A stretch of 38,979 nt of DNA from Acidiluteibacter sp965660325 (GTDB taxonomy: Bacteria; Bacteroidota; Bacteroidia; Flavobacteriales_E; Vicingaceae). The notes under the pieces are model-generated. The model was not told where the DNA came from and made no database searches. It saw only the letters and a program-made list of their open reading frames with translations. Below, one piece after another: positions 7,366 to 14,661 of this stretch. The position numbers and the translations under genes are program-made. Location: contig CBFHZL010000010.1 of NCBI GenBank assembly GCA_965660325.1, positions 1 through 38,979 of the forward strand, given 5' to 3'. Within the stretch, counting starts at the first letter, position 1. Each line of letters begins with the position of its first letter.

Positions 7366-7598
7366 TATCGTTGACCGAATTGTTGTTTGATGGGAATTAA
7401 TAACTCCTCCAACCCATTGAGTTTAATTTCATAGATTGTTGCTAATAAGCTTCCAATTTTACCTTGAGGAAAACCTTTAGAATGATACCAAACTAGATAA
7501 GGTTCGGGTAAGTCGCACAAAAAACGTCCTTTATACTTCCCATAGGGCATTTTTGTGGTGACCAATTGCGTTAGTGGATGTTCTTTGGGGTCTTTCAT
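7365..7598 (-). CDS. DUF3820-family protein
   Basis: A 77-residue protein with M-P-Y-G-K-Y-K-G-R, L-P-E-P-Y-L-V-W-Y and K-G-F-P-Q-G-K-I-G, the signature of DUF3820. Members are small and often occur beside nucleases or helicases; the family is sometimes labelled a putative quorum-sensing-regulated virulence factor, a label I would not transfer. I place the start at the ATG at 7596-7598; the codon just upstream is TTG and is a less likely start. The gene overlaps the DUF6155 gene by one base and is divergent from the DbpA-type helicase, with a 66-bp shared intergenic region. Confidence 0.75.
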   Translation of the reverse strand: MKDPKEHPLTQLVTTKMPYGKYKGRFLCDLPEPYLVWYHSKGFPQGKIGSLLATIYEIKLNGLEELLIPIKQQFGQR

Positions 7599-7652
7599 CA
7601 ATCAGTGAAACATTCATTTTTATGAAAAGTAAATATACCACATTATCATCCT

Positions 7653-7660
7653 TAACTTTG
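7653..7660 (+). promoter_or_regulatory. -7 promoter box 4 nt before the DbpA-type helicase ATG
   Basis: TAACTTTG is followed by CGCC and then the ATG at 7665. This is the same 4-nt geometry as at 2442, 23534, 33971 and 37358, and predicts a leaderless or near-leaderless mRNA. No TTG is evident at -33. Confidence 0.5.
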
Positions 7661-7664
7661 CGCC

Positions 7665-8990
7665 ATGCAAAAACTATCTCCAAAATTGATCGATCGGCTA
7701 AATTATTTAGGCATTTCAGCGCTAAATAGTATGCAAGAGGCCAGTATGGAAACCATGAGTAAGCGCAATAATGTATTGCTCCTATCTCCCACAGGAACAG
7801 GGAAAACACTGGCTTTCCTCCTACCATTATTATCTAAAATAAAACTTGAAGCAGCTACCAATCAAGCGATCATAATAGCGCCAAGTAGAGAGTTAGCGAT
7901 ACAAATTAATGATGTATTTAAATCGTTACAAACCGATGTGCATAGCACGCTATGTTACGGCGGGCACTCGATTGACATTGAAAGTAGAAACCTATCTTCT
8001 AACCCACAACTGATCATCGGTACACCCGGTAGAATTGTAGATCATATCAAGCACGATCGAATTTCGCCGCAATTTGTTCATACCCTCATACTCGATGAGT
8101 TTGATAAATCATTAGAAGTTGGATTTGAGGAAGAAATGCGCGTAGTAGTAGAGCAATGTACCACGCTTCAAAATAGAATTTTATGTTCAGCAACTAACGC
8201 AGTAAGAATACCTGACTTCGTAGGATTTGATTCATACAAAGAACTTGACTTTATCAACCAAAGCGTTACCAATGATAAGGTAATTATGAGGCGTGTAATT
8301 TCTCCTGATAAGGATAAGTTAGAGACACTTGATCATACACTTAGAAACATTGGAAATAAATCAACCTTGGTCTTTTGCAACCATCGAGAGTCACTTGAGC
8401 GTGTAAGAGAATATTTGGATGACCAAGGGTTTGTAGCAGAGATTTTTCACGGAAAATTAGAACAGAACTACCGAGAGTCTGCCTTAATAAAATTTCGAAA
8501 TAAAAGCTGCAACATTTTAATTGCTACAGACCTAGCGGCAAGAGGAATTGATGTTGATGAATTGGACTACATCATTCATTACCACATTCCAAAGAAGATG
8601 GAAGAGTTTACACACCGCAATGGTCGTACTGCACGTATGAATGCCTCAGGAACCATTATTCTATTACAAGCAGCTAGTGAGCAACTGCCTGATTATATTA
8701 TCGACGAAATTGAAGAATGGAAATTGGACCTCGCTAAAGAAGAAATTGAAGATCCCGAATGGGAAACGCTATTCATTGGAGCAGGAAAGAAAGAAAAAGT
8801 GAATAAAATTGATATCGTTGGATTTTTAACCAATCAGGGAAAGCAAGGAAAAAATGATATCGGCCTAATTACGGTAAAAGATCATTTCAGTTATGTGGCA
8901 GTTAAACGAGATAATATCGTACAACTGATCAAGAAAATTAGAAATGAAAAGATTAAAAAGAAGAAAGTTAAAATAGAAATAGCAAAATGA
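7665..8990 (+). CDS. DEAD-box RNA helicase with DbpA-like RNA-binding domain (motif II is DEFD)
   Basis: The 441-residue protein has a Q motif (Q24), motif I P-T-G-T-G-K-T (42-48), P-S-R-E-L-A (73-78), T-P-G-R (120-123), S-A-T (175-177) and A-A-R-G-I-D (291-296). Two core motifs deviate: motif II is D-E-F-D (144-147) instead of DEAD, and motif VI is H-R-N-G-R-T-A-R (317-324) instead of HRxGRTGR. Both acidic residues and both arginines needed for ATP hydrolysis are kept, so activity is expected. The last 75 residues (G-A-G-K-K-E-K-V-N-K-I-D-I-V-G-F-L...) match the DbpA RNA-binding domain, which in DbpA recognises 23S rRNA hairpin 92; a role in 50S assembly is therefore likely. Its stop overlaps the start of the CvfB-like gene (ATGA). 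Confidence 0.9.
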   Translation: MQKLSPKLIDRLNYLGISALNSMQEASMETMSKRNNVLLLSPTGTGKTLAFLLPLLSKIKLEAATNQAIIIAPSRELAIQINDVFKSLQTDVHSTLCYGGHSIDIESRNLSSNPQLIIGTPGRIVDHIKHDRISPQFVHTLILDEFDKSLEVGFEEEMRVVVEQCTTLQNRILCSATNAVRIPDFVGFDSYKELDFINQSVTNDKVIMRRVISPDKDKLETLDHTLRNIGNKSTLVFCNHRESLERVREYLDDQGFVAEIFHGKLEQNYRESALIKFRNKSCNILIATDLAARGIDVDELDYIIHYHIPKKMEEFTHRNGRTARMNASGTIILLQAASEQLPDYIIDEIEEWKLDLAKEEIEDPEWETLFIGAGKKEKVNKIDIVGFLTNQGKQGKNDIGLITVKDHFSYVAVKRDNIVQLIKKIRNEKIKKKKVKIEIAK

Positions 8991-9817
8991 TTGAGTTAGG
9001 GAAATACAATACACTGCGTGCCGACAGAAACACTGAACCTGGGGTTTATCTAGAAGACGAAACTGGTGAAGCGGTGCTATTGCCACATAAATATGTACCA
9101 CTTACCTTGCGTTTGGACGATATGTTGGAAGTGTTTATCTATGCTGATAATGAAAACCGACTGATTGCTACGACACTAAAACCAAATATGTGCTTACATG
9201 AATTTGGACTACTGAAAGTGAATTCAGTAACCAATTATGGTGCATTTGCCGAATGGGGTGTTGCTAAAGATTTGTTGATTCCGCTTAAAGAACAAGCTAA
9301 ACGCTTACAAGAAGGACAAACAACTATTGGGTACTTGTTTGTTGACGAAGTTACAGGAAGACTAACTGCATCTACAAAACTTGCAAAGTACATGAGTCAA
9401 GAAGCTCCTGAGTTAGAGGCTGGCGATGAAGTAGAGATCTTGGTAGCAGATGGAAATGATTTAGGTGTGCAAGTAATCGTTAATAATAAACACTGGGGAA
9501 TGGTTTACGATAGCGATATCATTGAGCCACTAATGCGCGGAAGCAAGCAGAAAGCATATGTTCGTAAAGTTCGAGAAGATCACAAAATAGATATTGCTTT
9601 GGAAAAAGATGGATACCAAAAGGTGGAACCCAATGCTCAGCGCATTTTAGATGCGATTGATAAAAATGGTGGGGTATTAAACTTAACTGATAAATCTGAC
9701 CCTGAGGATATTCGCGATCAGCTTTTAATGAGTAAGAAAACCTTTAAAAAATCCGTTGGGCTTCTGTATAGAGAAAAGCGAATTGTGATTGAAGATACAC
9801 ACCTAAGAAAGGCATAA
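8987..9817 (+). CDS. cvfB: CvfB-like S1-domain RNA-binding protein
   Basis: A 276-residue protein of the usual CvfB/YitL length. It begins M-I-E-L-G-K-Y-N-T-L, and has G-V-Y-L-x-D near residue 20, L-P-x-K-Y-V-P at 32-38, an S1-like segment with N-Y-G-A-F-A-E-W-G near residue 83, and a C-terminal winged-helix-like region with D-A-I-D-K-N-G-G and S-K-K-T-F-K-K-S-V-G-L-L-Y. CvfB proteins carry S1-type OB folds and bind RNA; in Staphylococcus aureus CvfB influences virulence gene expression, which is not implied here. The gene overlaps the DbpA-type helicase by 4 bp, so the two products are made together and may act on the same RNA. Confidence 0.85.
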   Translation: MIELGKYNTLRADRNTEPGVYLEDETGEAVLLPHKYVPLTLRLDDMLEVFIYADNENRLIATTLKPNMCLHEFGLLKVNSVTNYGAFAEWGVAKDLLIPLKEQAKRLQEGQTTIGYLFVDEVTGRLTASTKLAKYMSQEAPELEAGDEVEILVADGNDLGVQVIVNNKHWGMVYDSDIIEPLMRGSKQKAYVRKVREDHKIDIALEKDGYQKVEPNAQRILDAIDKNGGVLNLTDKSDPEDIRDQLLMSKKTFKKSVGLLYREKRIVIEDTHLRKA

Positions 9818-9837
9818 ACGTTTTCTTATCATAAATC

Positions 9838-9876
9838 AAAAGCCCTTAAAACAGTTTCTGCTTAAGGGCTTTTTTA
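9838..9876. terminator. Bidirectional terminator between cvfB and dapA
   Basis: AAAAGCCCTTAA (9838-9849) pairs perfectly with TTAAGGGCTTTT (9862-9873), with a T run continuing to 9875. It serves the two genes that converge here. Confidence 0.9.
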
Positions 9877-9879
9877 TGT

Positions 9880-10764
9880 TTATTTAAATGGTTGTAATGC
9901 TTTACTCAGTTTATTATATAACCCGTCGCTAATTGGCCAGAGAGGCAATCGAACATCTGCTCCGCATACACCCAATATTTGCAAGGCGGCCTTGACCCCG
10001 CCGGGGTTCCCTTCTTTAAAAAGCATATCAATGATATCAAAAACTTTATAATGCTCTTTCTGAGCTGCTTTAGCGTCATTATTCAAGGTTAAATGTATGG
10101 CTGAGCTAAATGTACCCGGAAGTGCGTTTGCAACAACGGAAATAACGCCTTCACCACCAATCGCTGCAAAAGGAACAGCTAAGGCATCATCTCCTGAAAT
10201 AAGGTAAAATCCTTTTGGCATACCTTGATAAATCTCCATCGCTTGCTCTAAACTGCCTGAAGCCTCTTTAATTCCGATAATAGTACTAAAGTCATGGGCT
10301 AATCGAATAGTTGTTTCAGGTGCAATATTGCTCGCGGTTCTGCCAGGCACATTGTATAAAATAATGGGTTTTGGAGCTACCTTTGCTAGTGCTTTATAGT
10401 GTTGATATATGCCCTCCTGAGTTGGCTTATTGTACATAGGACTGGCTGAAAGAATAGCATCTATTCCAGTAAAGTCAGTTTCTTTAATAGTTTCAATCAG
10501 CTCTTGAGTATTGTTACCTCCTATTCCAATTACGATGGGCAATCGTCTAGCATTTGAATTAATAACCTGAGCGACTACTTTTTTCTTTTCCTCTTTTGTT
10601 AAGGTTACGGATTCACCTGTGGTTCCTAAAACGACCAAATAATCAACTCCTCCGCTAATGACATGATTCACTAATTGGTCTAAGCCATTATAATCTACAG
10701 TATTGTTCTTTGTAAATGGAGTAACTAAGGCTACTCCTACTCCCTTAAATTTTCGTTCCATCAT
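9880..10764 (-). CDS. dapA: 4-hydroxy-tetrahydrodipicolinate synthase
   Basis: DapA condenses pyruvate with aspartate semialdehyde, the first committed step to diaminopimelate and lysine, in the cytoplasm. The 294-residue length is standard. Visible residues are G-T-T-G-E (47-51, pyruvate carboxylate binding), Y-N-V-P-G-R (137-142, Tyr137 being the catalytic tyrosine) and G-I-K-E-A (164-168, Lys166 forming the Schiff base). It is the last gene of the recF-DUF721-DUF6913-dapA run. Its ATG overlaps the TAA of the DUF6913 gene by one base; a second ATG directly follows the first, so the start may be one codon later. Confidence 0.97.
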   Translation of the reverse strand: MMERKFKGVGVALVTPFTKNNTVDYNGLDQLVNHVISGGVDYLVVLGTTGESVTLTKEEKKKVVAQVINSNARRLPIVIGIGGNNTQELIETIKETDFTGIDAILSASPMYNKPTQEGIYQHYKALAKVAPKPIILYNVPGRTASNIAPETTIRLAHDFSTIIGIKEASGSLEQAMEIYQGMPKGFYLISGDDALAVPFAAIGGEGVISVVANALPGTFSSAIHLTLNNDAKAAQKEHYKVFDIIDMLFKEGNPGGVKAALQILGVCGADVRLPLWPISDGLYNKLSKALQPFK

Positions 10765-11303
10765 TAGTTGATTATCGTTAGGTAATGCTTTAATTGTGTA
10801 ATAAAGTAGTTCAATTCTTGTTGTTTTGAAATATCAATGGTTAGGTCGCAAGCCTCATTTCTGTAAGTTATAGAAGCGCCTACTTTAAAATGAGCGGCAG
10901 ATAACGCAGTAATGTATTTTATTGGAAAATAATCTTGTATCGACAAGTCAATCAATATATCATACTCCTTTTCTCGAAAGGCATTTGCTTGCTCATCAAT
11001 AGGTACGTATAGCCAAGTCAGTGATTTTTTATCAAAATAGTGATAGGTCAATTCAGGCGTTACTTTATCAAAATGTTCTTTATTAAATACATACCCCAAA
11101 GTATCTACTTTCATCCGCTCATCCTTTACATAATGCGCAAAATTACGCACCACTTTTTCTCCTTCAGGAGTGTAAGGATATACAATACCAATATGTTTGG
11201 CTTCTCTAAAACCTTTCGCCTTAACCTTTCGGTGAGTTTTTGCTACTTTTTTGGCTAATGAAAATTCGGCTATCTTCGTTTTAATTCCTTCGATCACTTT
11301 CAC
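10764..11303 (-). CDS. DUF6913-family protein
   Basis: A 179-residue soluble protein that I recognise as the DUF6913 type, a Bacteroidota-specific family of unknown function usually found near dapA. The N-terminus is basic and helical (M-K-V-I-E-G-I-K-T-K-I-A-E-F), followed by alternating strands (H-I-G-I-V-Y-P-Y, D-I-L-I-D-L-S-I) suggestive of a Rossmann-like alpha/beta domain. No catalytic motif is visible. It begins 3 nt after the DUF721 stop and overlaps dapA by one base, so it is part of a tight operon. Confidence 0.8.
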   Translation of the reverse strand: MKVIEGIKTKIAEFSLAKKVAKTHRKVKAKGFREAKHIGIVYPYTPEGEKVVRNFAHYVKDERMKVDTLGYVFNKEHFDKVTPELTYHYFDKKSLTWLYVPIDEQANAFREKEYDILIDLSIQDYFPIKYITALSAAHFKVGASITYRNEACDLTIDISKQQELNYFITQLKHYLTIIN

Positions 11304-11306
11304 CCA

Positions 11307-11600
11307 TTATTTAATAACTATCTCATTGACTATGTTCTTACCGATGTCAGAATTGAGCTTATCTCTCAATTTACTTTTGGCTAAATTTAACTCGTGCTTC
11401 AATGCAGAAGAGTCTAACTCCAGGTAAAGTACTTTATTTTTAAAGTAGATATCTTTGGTGTGTTTGGATATCATTTTACCAACAATTTTCTCCCACGACT
11501 CGATTAATTCTACTTCATCTAATTTATCTGAAAGCCCATAGGCTCTCAGCATTTTATCGACCAATACCTTTAAAGGCGTTTCTTCTTTATTCCGCTCCAT
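11307..11600 (-). CDS. DUF721 (DciA-like) protein
   Basis: A 97-residue DUF721 protein with the compact KH-like core of this family: W-E-K-I-V-G-K-M-I-S-K-H-T near residue 35 and L-Y-L-E-L-D-S-S-A-L-K-H-E-L at 68-81. In other phyla DUF721 proteins (DciA) load or recruit the replicative helicase DnaB; these short Bacteroidota members contain little more than the core. The start overlaps the end of recF by 14 bp in another frame, the classical recF-DUF721 pairing. Helicase recruitment is an inference from the family and has not been shown for this clade as far as I know. Confidence 0.85.
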   Translation of the reverse strand: MERNKEETPLKVLVDKMLRAYGLSDKLDEVELIESWEKIVGKMISKHTKDIYFKNKVLYLELDSSALKHELNLAKSKLRDKLNSDIGKNIVNEIVIK

Positions 11601-12693
11601 CTACTTCTCCTTTGTTCACTGCGAAAGTACGACAATCGATTTTTAATTCCTTAAAAATGTCGACTAAACGGTTCTCATGAGTATCAGTTATGAAGATTTG
11701 ACCAAAATCATTACTACCAACTATTTCCATTAGTTTGGCCACGCGTTTGTCATCGAGCTTATCATAGATATCATCTAACAATAGTATTGGTGGAATATCT
11801 TTAATTTGCTGTATATATTCAGCTTGGGCTAACTTTAGAGCGAGCAAATAGGTTTTTTGTTGACCTTGTGAACCAAACTTTTTAATCGGAAACCCATTAA
11901 TCGTAAATTCTAAATCATCCTTGTGCACACCAACTGTGGTGTATGAAGCTCTTCGATCACTTCCTCTAGCCTCAAGCAACAAATCCTTAAAACCCGCTTC
12001 ATTAAGCTGCGAATGATAATTCAACCCTACCTGCTCATTGCTCTCTGATATAAACGTATAGTATTTTTGAAAAATAGGGAGAAATTGTTCAATAAACTGT
12101 TGTCTAGCCGCATGCACTTGCTCTCCATACTGAATAAGTTGCGCATCCCATATATCTAACGACTCCTCATCAAAACTTCTGATCTCTTGAAACTTTTTTA
12201 ACAAGCGGTTTCGTTGAGATACTGCCTTATTATAATTCATTACATGTTCCAAGTAAGGTCGATCGTATTGGCTGATAATTAAATCTAAAAACCGACGACG
12301 GGTATCACTGCCATCTAATATTAGTGAAGAATCTGATGGAGAAATCATGACCAAAGGCAATAGTCCAATGTGGTCCGAAATACGCGAGTATTCCTTTTTA
12401 TTACGTTTAAACTGCTTTTTTTGGCCTCGTTTTATGCCACAGTAAATTGATTCATTTTGTTTAAGCCGATCAAACTCTCCTTGCACCACCATAAAAGGCG
12501 CATCGTGTAAAATAATTTGTGAGTCAGCTGGGTTGAAATAGCTTTTACTAAATGAAAGGTAAAAAATAGCATCTAATAGGTTGGTTTTTCCACCACCATT
12601 ATTGCCAACAAAACAATTCACATTGCTGTGAAAAGATAGTGTAGCTTCTTTGTAGTTTTTGAAATTGATAACCGATAAATTCTTTAAATGCAT
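11587..12693 (-). CDS. recF: DNA replication and repair protein RecF
   Basis: RecF is an SMC-like ATPase that helps load RecA at gaps through RecOR. The 368-residue length is typical. Walker A G-N-N-G-G-G-K-T lies at residues 30-37, an ABC-like signature around F-G-S-Q-G-Q-Q-K-T is in the C-terminal half, and Walker B P-I-L-L-L-D-D-I-Y-D-K-L-D follows. It is the first gene of the operon that continues with DUF721, DUF6913 and dapA. A TAAATTTG box (12714-12721) lies 20 nt upstream of the ATG. The 117-bp region before it is shared with the divergent TPR-protein gene. Confidence 0.96.
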   Translation of the reverse strand: MHLKNLSVINFKNYKEATLSFHSNVNCFVGNNGGGKTNLLDAIFYLSFSKSYFNPADSQIILHDAPFMVVQGEFDRLKQNESIYCGIKRGQKKQFKRNKKEYSRISDHIGLLPLVMISPSDSSLILDGSDTRRRFLDLIISQYDRPYLEHVMNYNKAVSQRNRLLKKFQEIRSFDEESLDIWDAQLIQYGEQVHAARQQFIEQFLPIFQKYYTFISESNEQVGLNYHSQLNEAGFKDLLLEARGSDRRASYTTVGVHKDDLEFTINGFPIKKFGSQGQQKTYLLALKLAQAEYIQQIKDIPPILLLDDIYDKLDDKRVAKLMEIVGSNDFGQIFITDTHENRLVDIFKELKIDCRTFAVNKGEVDGAE

Positions 12694-12713
12694 GTGCTAT
12701 ATTTTCTAGTTTT

Positions 12714-12721
12714 CAAATTTA
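12714..12721 (-). promoter_or_regulatory. -7 promoter box of recF operon
   Basis: TAAATTTG on the minus strand is an exact match to TAnnTTTG, with a weak TTTC about 16 nt upstream in the -33 region. Confidence 0.45.
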
Positions 12722-12757
12722 CAGAATCGAATAGTTTGAAACATCCCTAAGAAAAAA

Positions 12758-12787
12758 TTTGTCGATTCATAAAAAAACTTATTTTTG
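12758..12787 (+). promoter_or_regulatory. Consensus promoter of the TPR-ribH operon
   Basis: TTTG (12758-12761), 18 nt, then TATTTTTG (12780-12787): both halves match the Bacteroidota primary sigma factor consensus. The ATG follows 23 nt after the box. Confidence 0.65.
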
Positions 12788-12810
12788 CACGCTTATAAAC
12801 AGAACAAAAC

Positions 12811-13497
12811 ATGGCTAAAAACAGCAATCAAGAAGAAGAATTATTTGTAGACGTAGAAGAAGTATACGGAAAGACAGAAACGTTTATTGAAGAAAATAAG
12901 AACTCAATCATTGCAGTAGTTGTTGGTATTGTGGTAGTTATTGGTGGTTATTTCGCTTACAGTAATTTTGTAGCAGCACCAAACGAGCAAGAAGCAAAAG
13001 AAATGATGTTTATGGCTGAGCAGTATTTTCAGCAAGATTCATTGAATAAAGCAATTTATGGTGATGGCGTAAATATGGGCTTTTTAGCTATCGAAGATAA
13101 CTATGGTAGCACCAAAGCAGGAAATTTAGCGAGCTATTACTTGGGTATTTCATATCTAAGAAGCGGACAATATGAGCCAGCTATTGAAGCGTTAGAAGAT
13201 TTTTCAAGTGATGATGTAATGTTGAGTGCAATCGCTCTTGGTGCGCAAGGTGATGCTTACATGGAGTTAGGTGATAAATCTAAAGCGGCAAGTTTTTACA
13301 GCAAAGCAGCAAAAGCAAATGCAAACGAATTTACTTCTCCTATCTATTTGATGAAAGCCGGAATGGCTTACGAAGCGATTGGCGAGTATAAAGATGCGTT
13401 GTCTGCTTACAAAACAATTAAAAAAGACTATAATAAAACCCAAGAAGGTGCTGAAGTACAAAAGTACATTGCACGGGTAGAAACTTACCTAAACTAA
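12811..13497 (+). CDS. Membrane-anchored tetratricopeptide-repeat protein (YfgM-like)
   Basis: The 228-residue protein has an acidic cytoplasmic N-terminus (about 30 residues), one membrane helix at about 32-53 and a periplasmic part with TPR-like helices. Examples are A-S-Y-Y-L-G-I-S-Y-L-R-S-G-Q-Y-E-P-A near residue 107 and A-L-G-A-Q-G-D-A-Y-M-E-L-G-D-K-S-K-A near 143. This layout is that of YfgM-type ancillary proteins, which in gammaproteobacteria associate with the SecYEG translocon and periplasmic chaperones. The specific role here is inferred. ribH starts 10 nt after its stop, so the two are in one transcript. Confidence 0.8.
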   Translation: MAKNSNQEEELFVDVEEVYGKTETFIEENKNSIIAVVVGIVVVIGGYFAYSNFVAAPNEQEAKEMMFMAEQYFQQDSLNKAIYGDGVNMGFLAIEDNYGSTKAGNLASYYLGISYLRSGQYEPAIEALEDFSSDDVMLSAIALGAQGDAYMELGDKSKAASFYSKAAKANANEFTSPIYLMKAGMAYEAIGEYKDALSAYKTIKKDYNKTQEGAEVQKYIARVETYLN

Positions 13498-13507
13498 AAG
13501 CTAATTT

Positions 13508-13996
13508 ATGGCAACAGCCAATTTATCAGCATATAATATAGAAACAGTTCCGAATGCGCAGACGATGCGATTCGGAATTGTTGTTTCTGAGTGGAACGAG
13601 AAAATCACCTCAGGTCTTCTTTCAGGTGCTATAGCTACTTTATTAAAGCATGGTGCAATTGAAGAAAATATTGAAATAATTACCGTTCCAGGTGCATTTG
13701 AGCTACCTTCAGGAGCTCAAACACTTTTAGAGTATACAGAAGTAGAAGGTGTTATTTGTTTAGGTTGTGTAATTCAAGGAGAAACAAAACACTTTGACTT
13801 CGTTTGTCAAGGAGTGACAAAAGGAATAGTAGATGTTAGCTTGAATTATGGCAAACCCGTAATATTTGGGGTACTGACAGATAATACCGAGCAGCAAAGT
13901 ATTGATAGAAGTGGTGGCAAACTCGGTAATAAAGGTGATGAAGCTGCAATAACTGCTATTAAAATGATTGATTTGAAACGCAGGTACCAGTCATAA
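13508..13996 (+). CDS. ribH: 6,7-dimethyl-8-ribityllumazine synthase
   Basis: RibH joins 5-amino-6-ribitylaminouracil with dihydroxybutanone phosphate, the penultimate step of riboflavin synthesis, usually as a 60-mer or pentamer. The 162-residue length is normal. Visible motifs are W29-N (substrate ring stacking), V-P-G-A-F-E-L-P (60-67) and G-E-T-K-H-F-D (91-97), with His95 as the catalytic histidine, then G-V-L-T-x-N. No other rib gene or FMN riboswitch is in the window. The stop abuts, with no spacer, the stop of the minus-strand gene at 13997. Confidence 0.97.
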   Translation: MATANLSAYNIETVPNAQTMRFGIVVSEWNEKITSGLLSGAIATLLKHGAIEENIEIITVPGAFELPSGAQTLLEYTEVEGVICLGCVIQGETKHFDFVCQGVTKGIVDVSLNYGKPVIFGVLTDNTEQQSIDRSGGKLGNKGDEAAITAIKMIDLKRRYQS

Positions 13997-14380
13997 TCAC
14001 AAATCTAGCTTTACTAGCTCTGCCTCTATTTCGTGTTCCATTACCAATTGTTCAGTAAATTTATTTTGACCGTAAGGTATTAGTATGGTAAAAGTTCCAT
14101 TTTGCATTTTAGCAAGCATGGATAACAATTTCCATTTGCTCACAATAAATGAGGAATCGTCAGTTCGCTGAGCCACCTCAAAATAATGCTTCTTATCTCG
14201 GCTCTTTGCTGTGATATCAGGGGTAAATGTTACATCCTTATTTTGCATAGTGTATTGAAATGGACGTTCGTAACCCTCTACAGTGCTTTTGATTTCTTGA
14301 TATCCTCTAACCGTAACATAGTTTATAGCAGCGTCCATTAATTCTTCGAATTTCTCATTTTTTCGTGATTCTTTTAACAT
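13997..14380 (-). CDS. Uncharacterised small soluble protein
   Basis: I place the start at the internal ATG at 14378-14380 (127 aa, M-L-K-E-S-R-K-N-E-K-F), because the context upstream is AT-rich as usual for this clade and the extra 18 residues of the longer frame (ATG at 14432-14434) look unlike a protein N-terminus; both are possible. The core has a helix, then strand elements with F-T-P-D-I-T-A and, about ten residues later, K-K-H-Y-F-E-V-A-Q. The spacing recalls a PD-(D/E)xK nuclease core, but the lysine is missing (E-V-A), so I do not call a nuclease. It is convergent with ribH and not in an operon. Two overlapping palindromes lie 63-83 nt upstream of this start. Confidence 0.65.
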   Translation of the reverse strand: MLKESRKNEKFEELMDAAINYVTVRGYQEIKSTVEGYERPFQYTMQNKDVTFTPDITAKSRDKKHYFEVAQRTDDSSFIVSKWKLLSMLAKMQNGTFTILIPYGQNKFTEQLVMEHEIEAELVKLDL

Positions 14381-14442
14381 AATTAATTGATTTACGGGAT
14401 TTATAAAGTTTTCACAAAAAACATTCCGATACATCTTGAAGA

Positions 14443-14463
14443 ACTAGTTAACTAGTCATGACT
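14443..14463. repeat. Two overlapping perfect palindromes (possible operator)
   Basis: ACTAGTTAACTAGT (14443-14456) is a perfect 14-bp palindrome and AGTCATGACT (14454-14463) a perfect 10-bp palindrome that overlaps its end. They lie in the 227-bp divergent region between the genes at 13997-14380 and 14662-16449. Confidence 0.4.
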
Positions 14464-14661
14464 ATCTATCACCAAATGCTACCTTCTTTTTTTCTGTTGA
14501 ATTGATGACTCATATTGTCTATAAATTTCAACAAGAACTAAGACTAGATGAAGAAATATTATAGGCACGTTGACCCTAACTATTTTTGGTTTTAAAAATA
14601 CAATTTAACATATTTGCTATAGTTTATTTGAATTTACAACTTATGTATCCATTCTTTACCT

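Noticed and set aside
7599..7601. TTG as the start of the DUF3820 gene
   Set aside because: An ATG follows immediately and gives the same protein one residue shorter; TTG starts are rare in this clade.
14381..14434. Eighteen-residue N-terminal extension of the unknown protein at 13997
   Set aside because: The sequence (M-Y-R-N-V-F-C-E-N-F) is unlike the start of a soluble helical protein and begins next to the palindromes; the internal ATG is preferred, although not proven.
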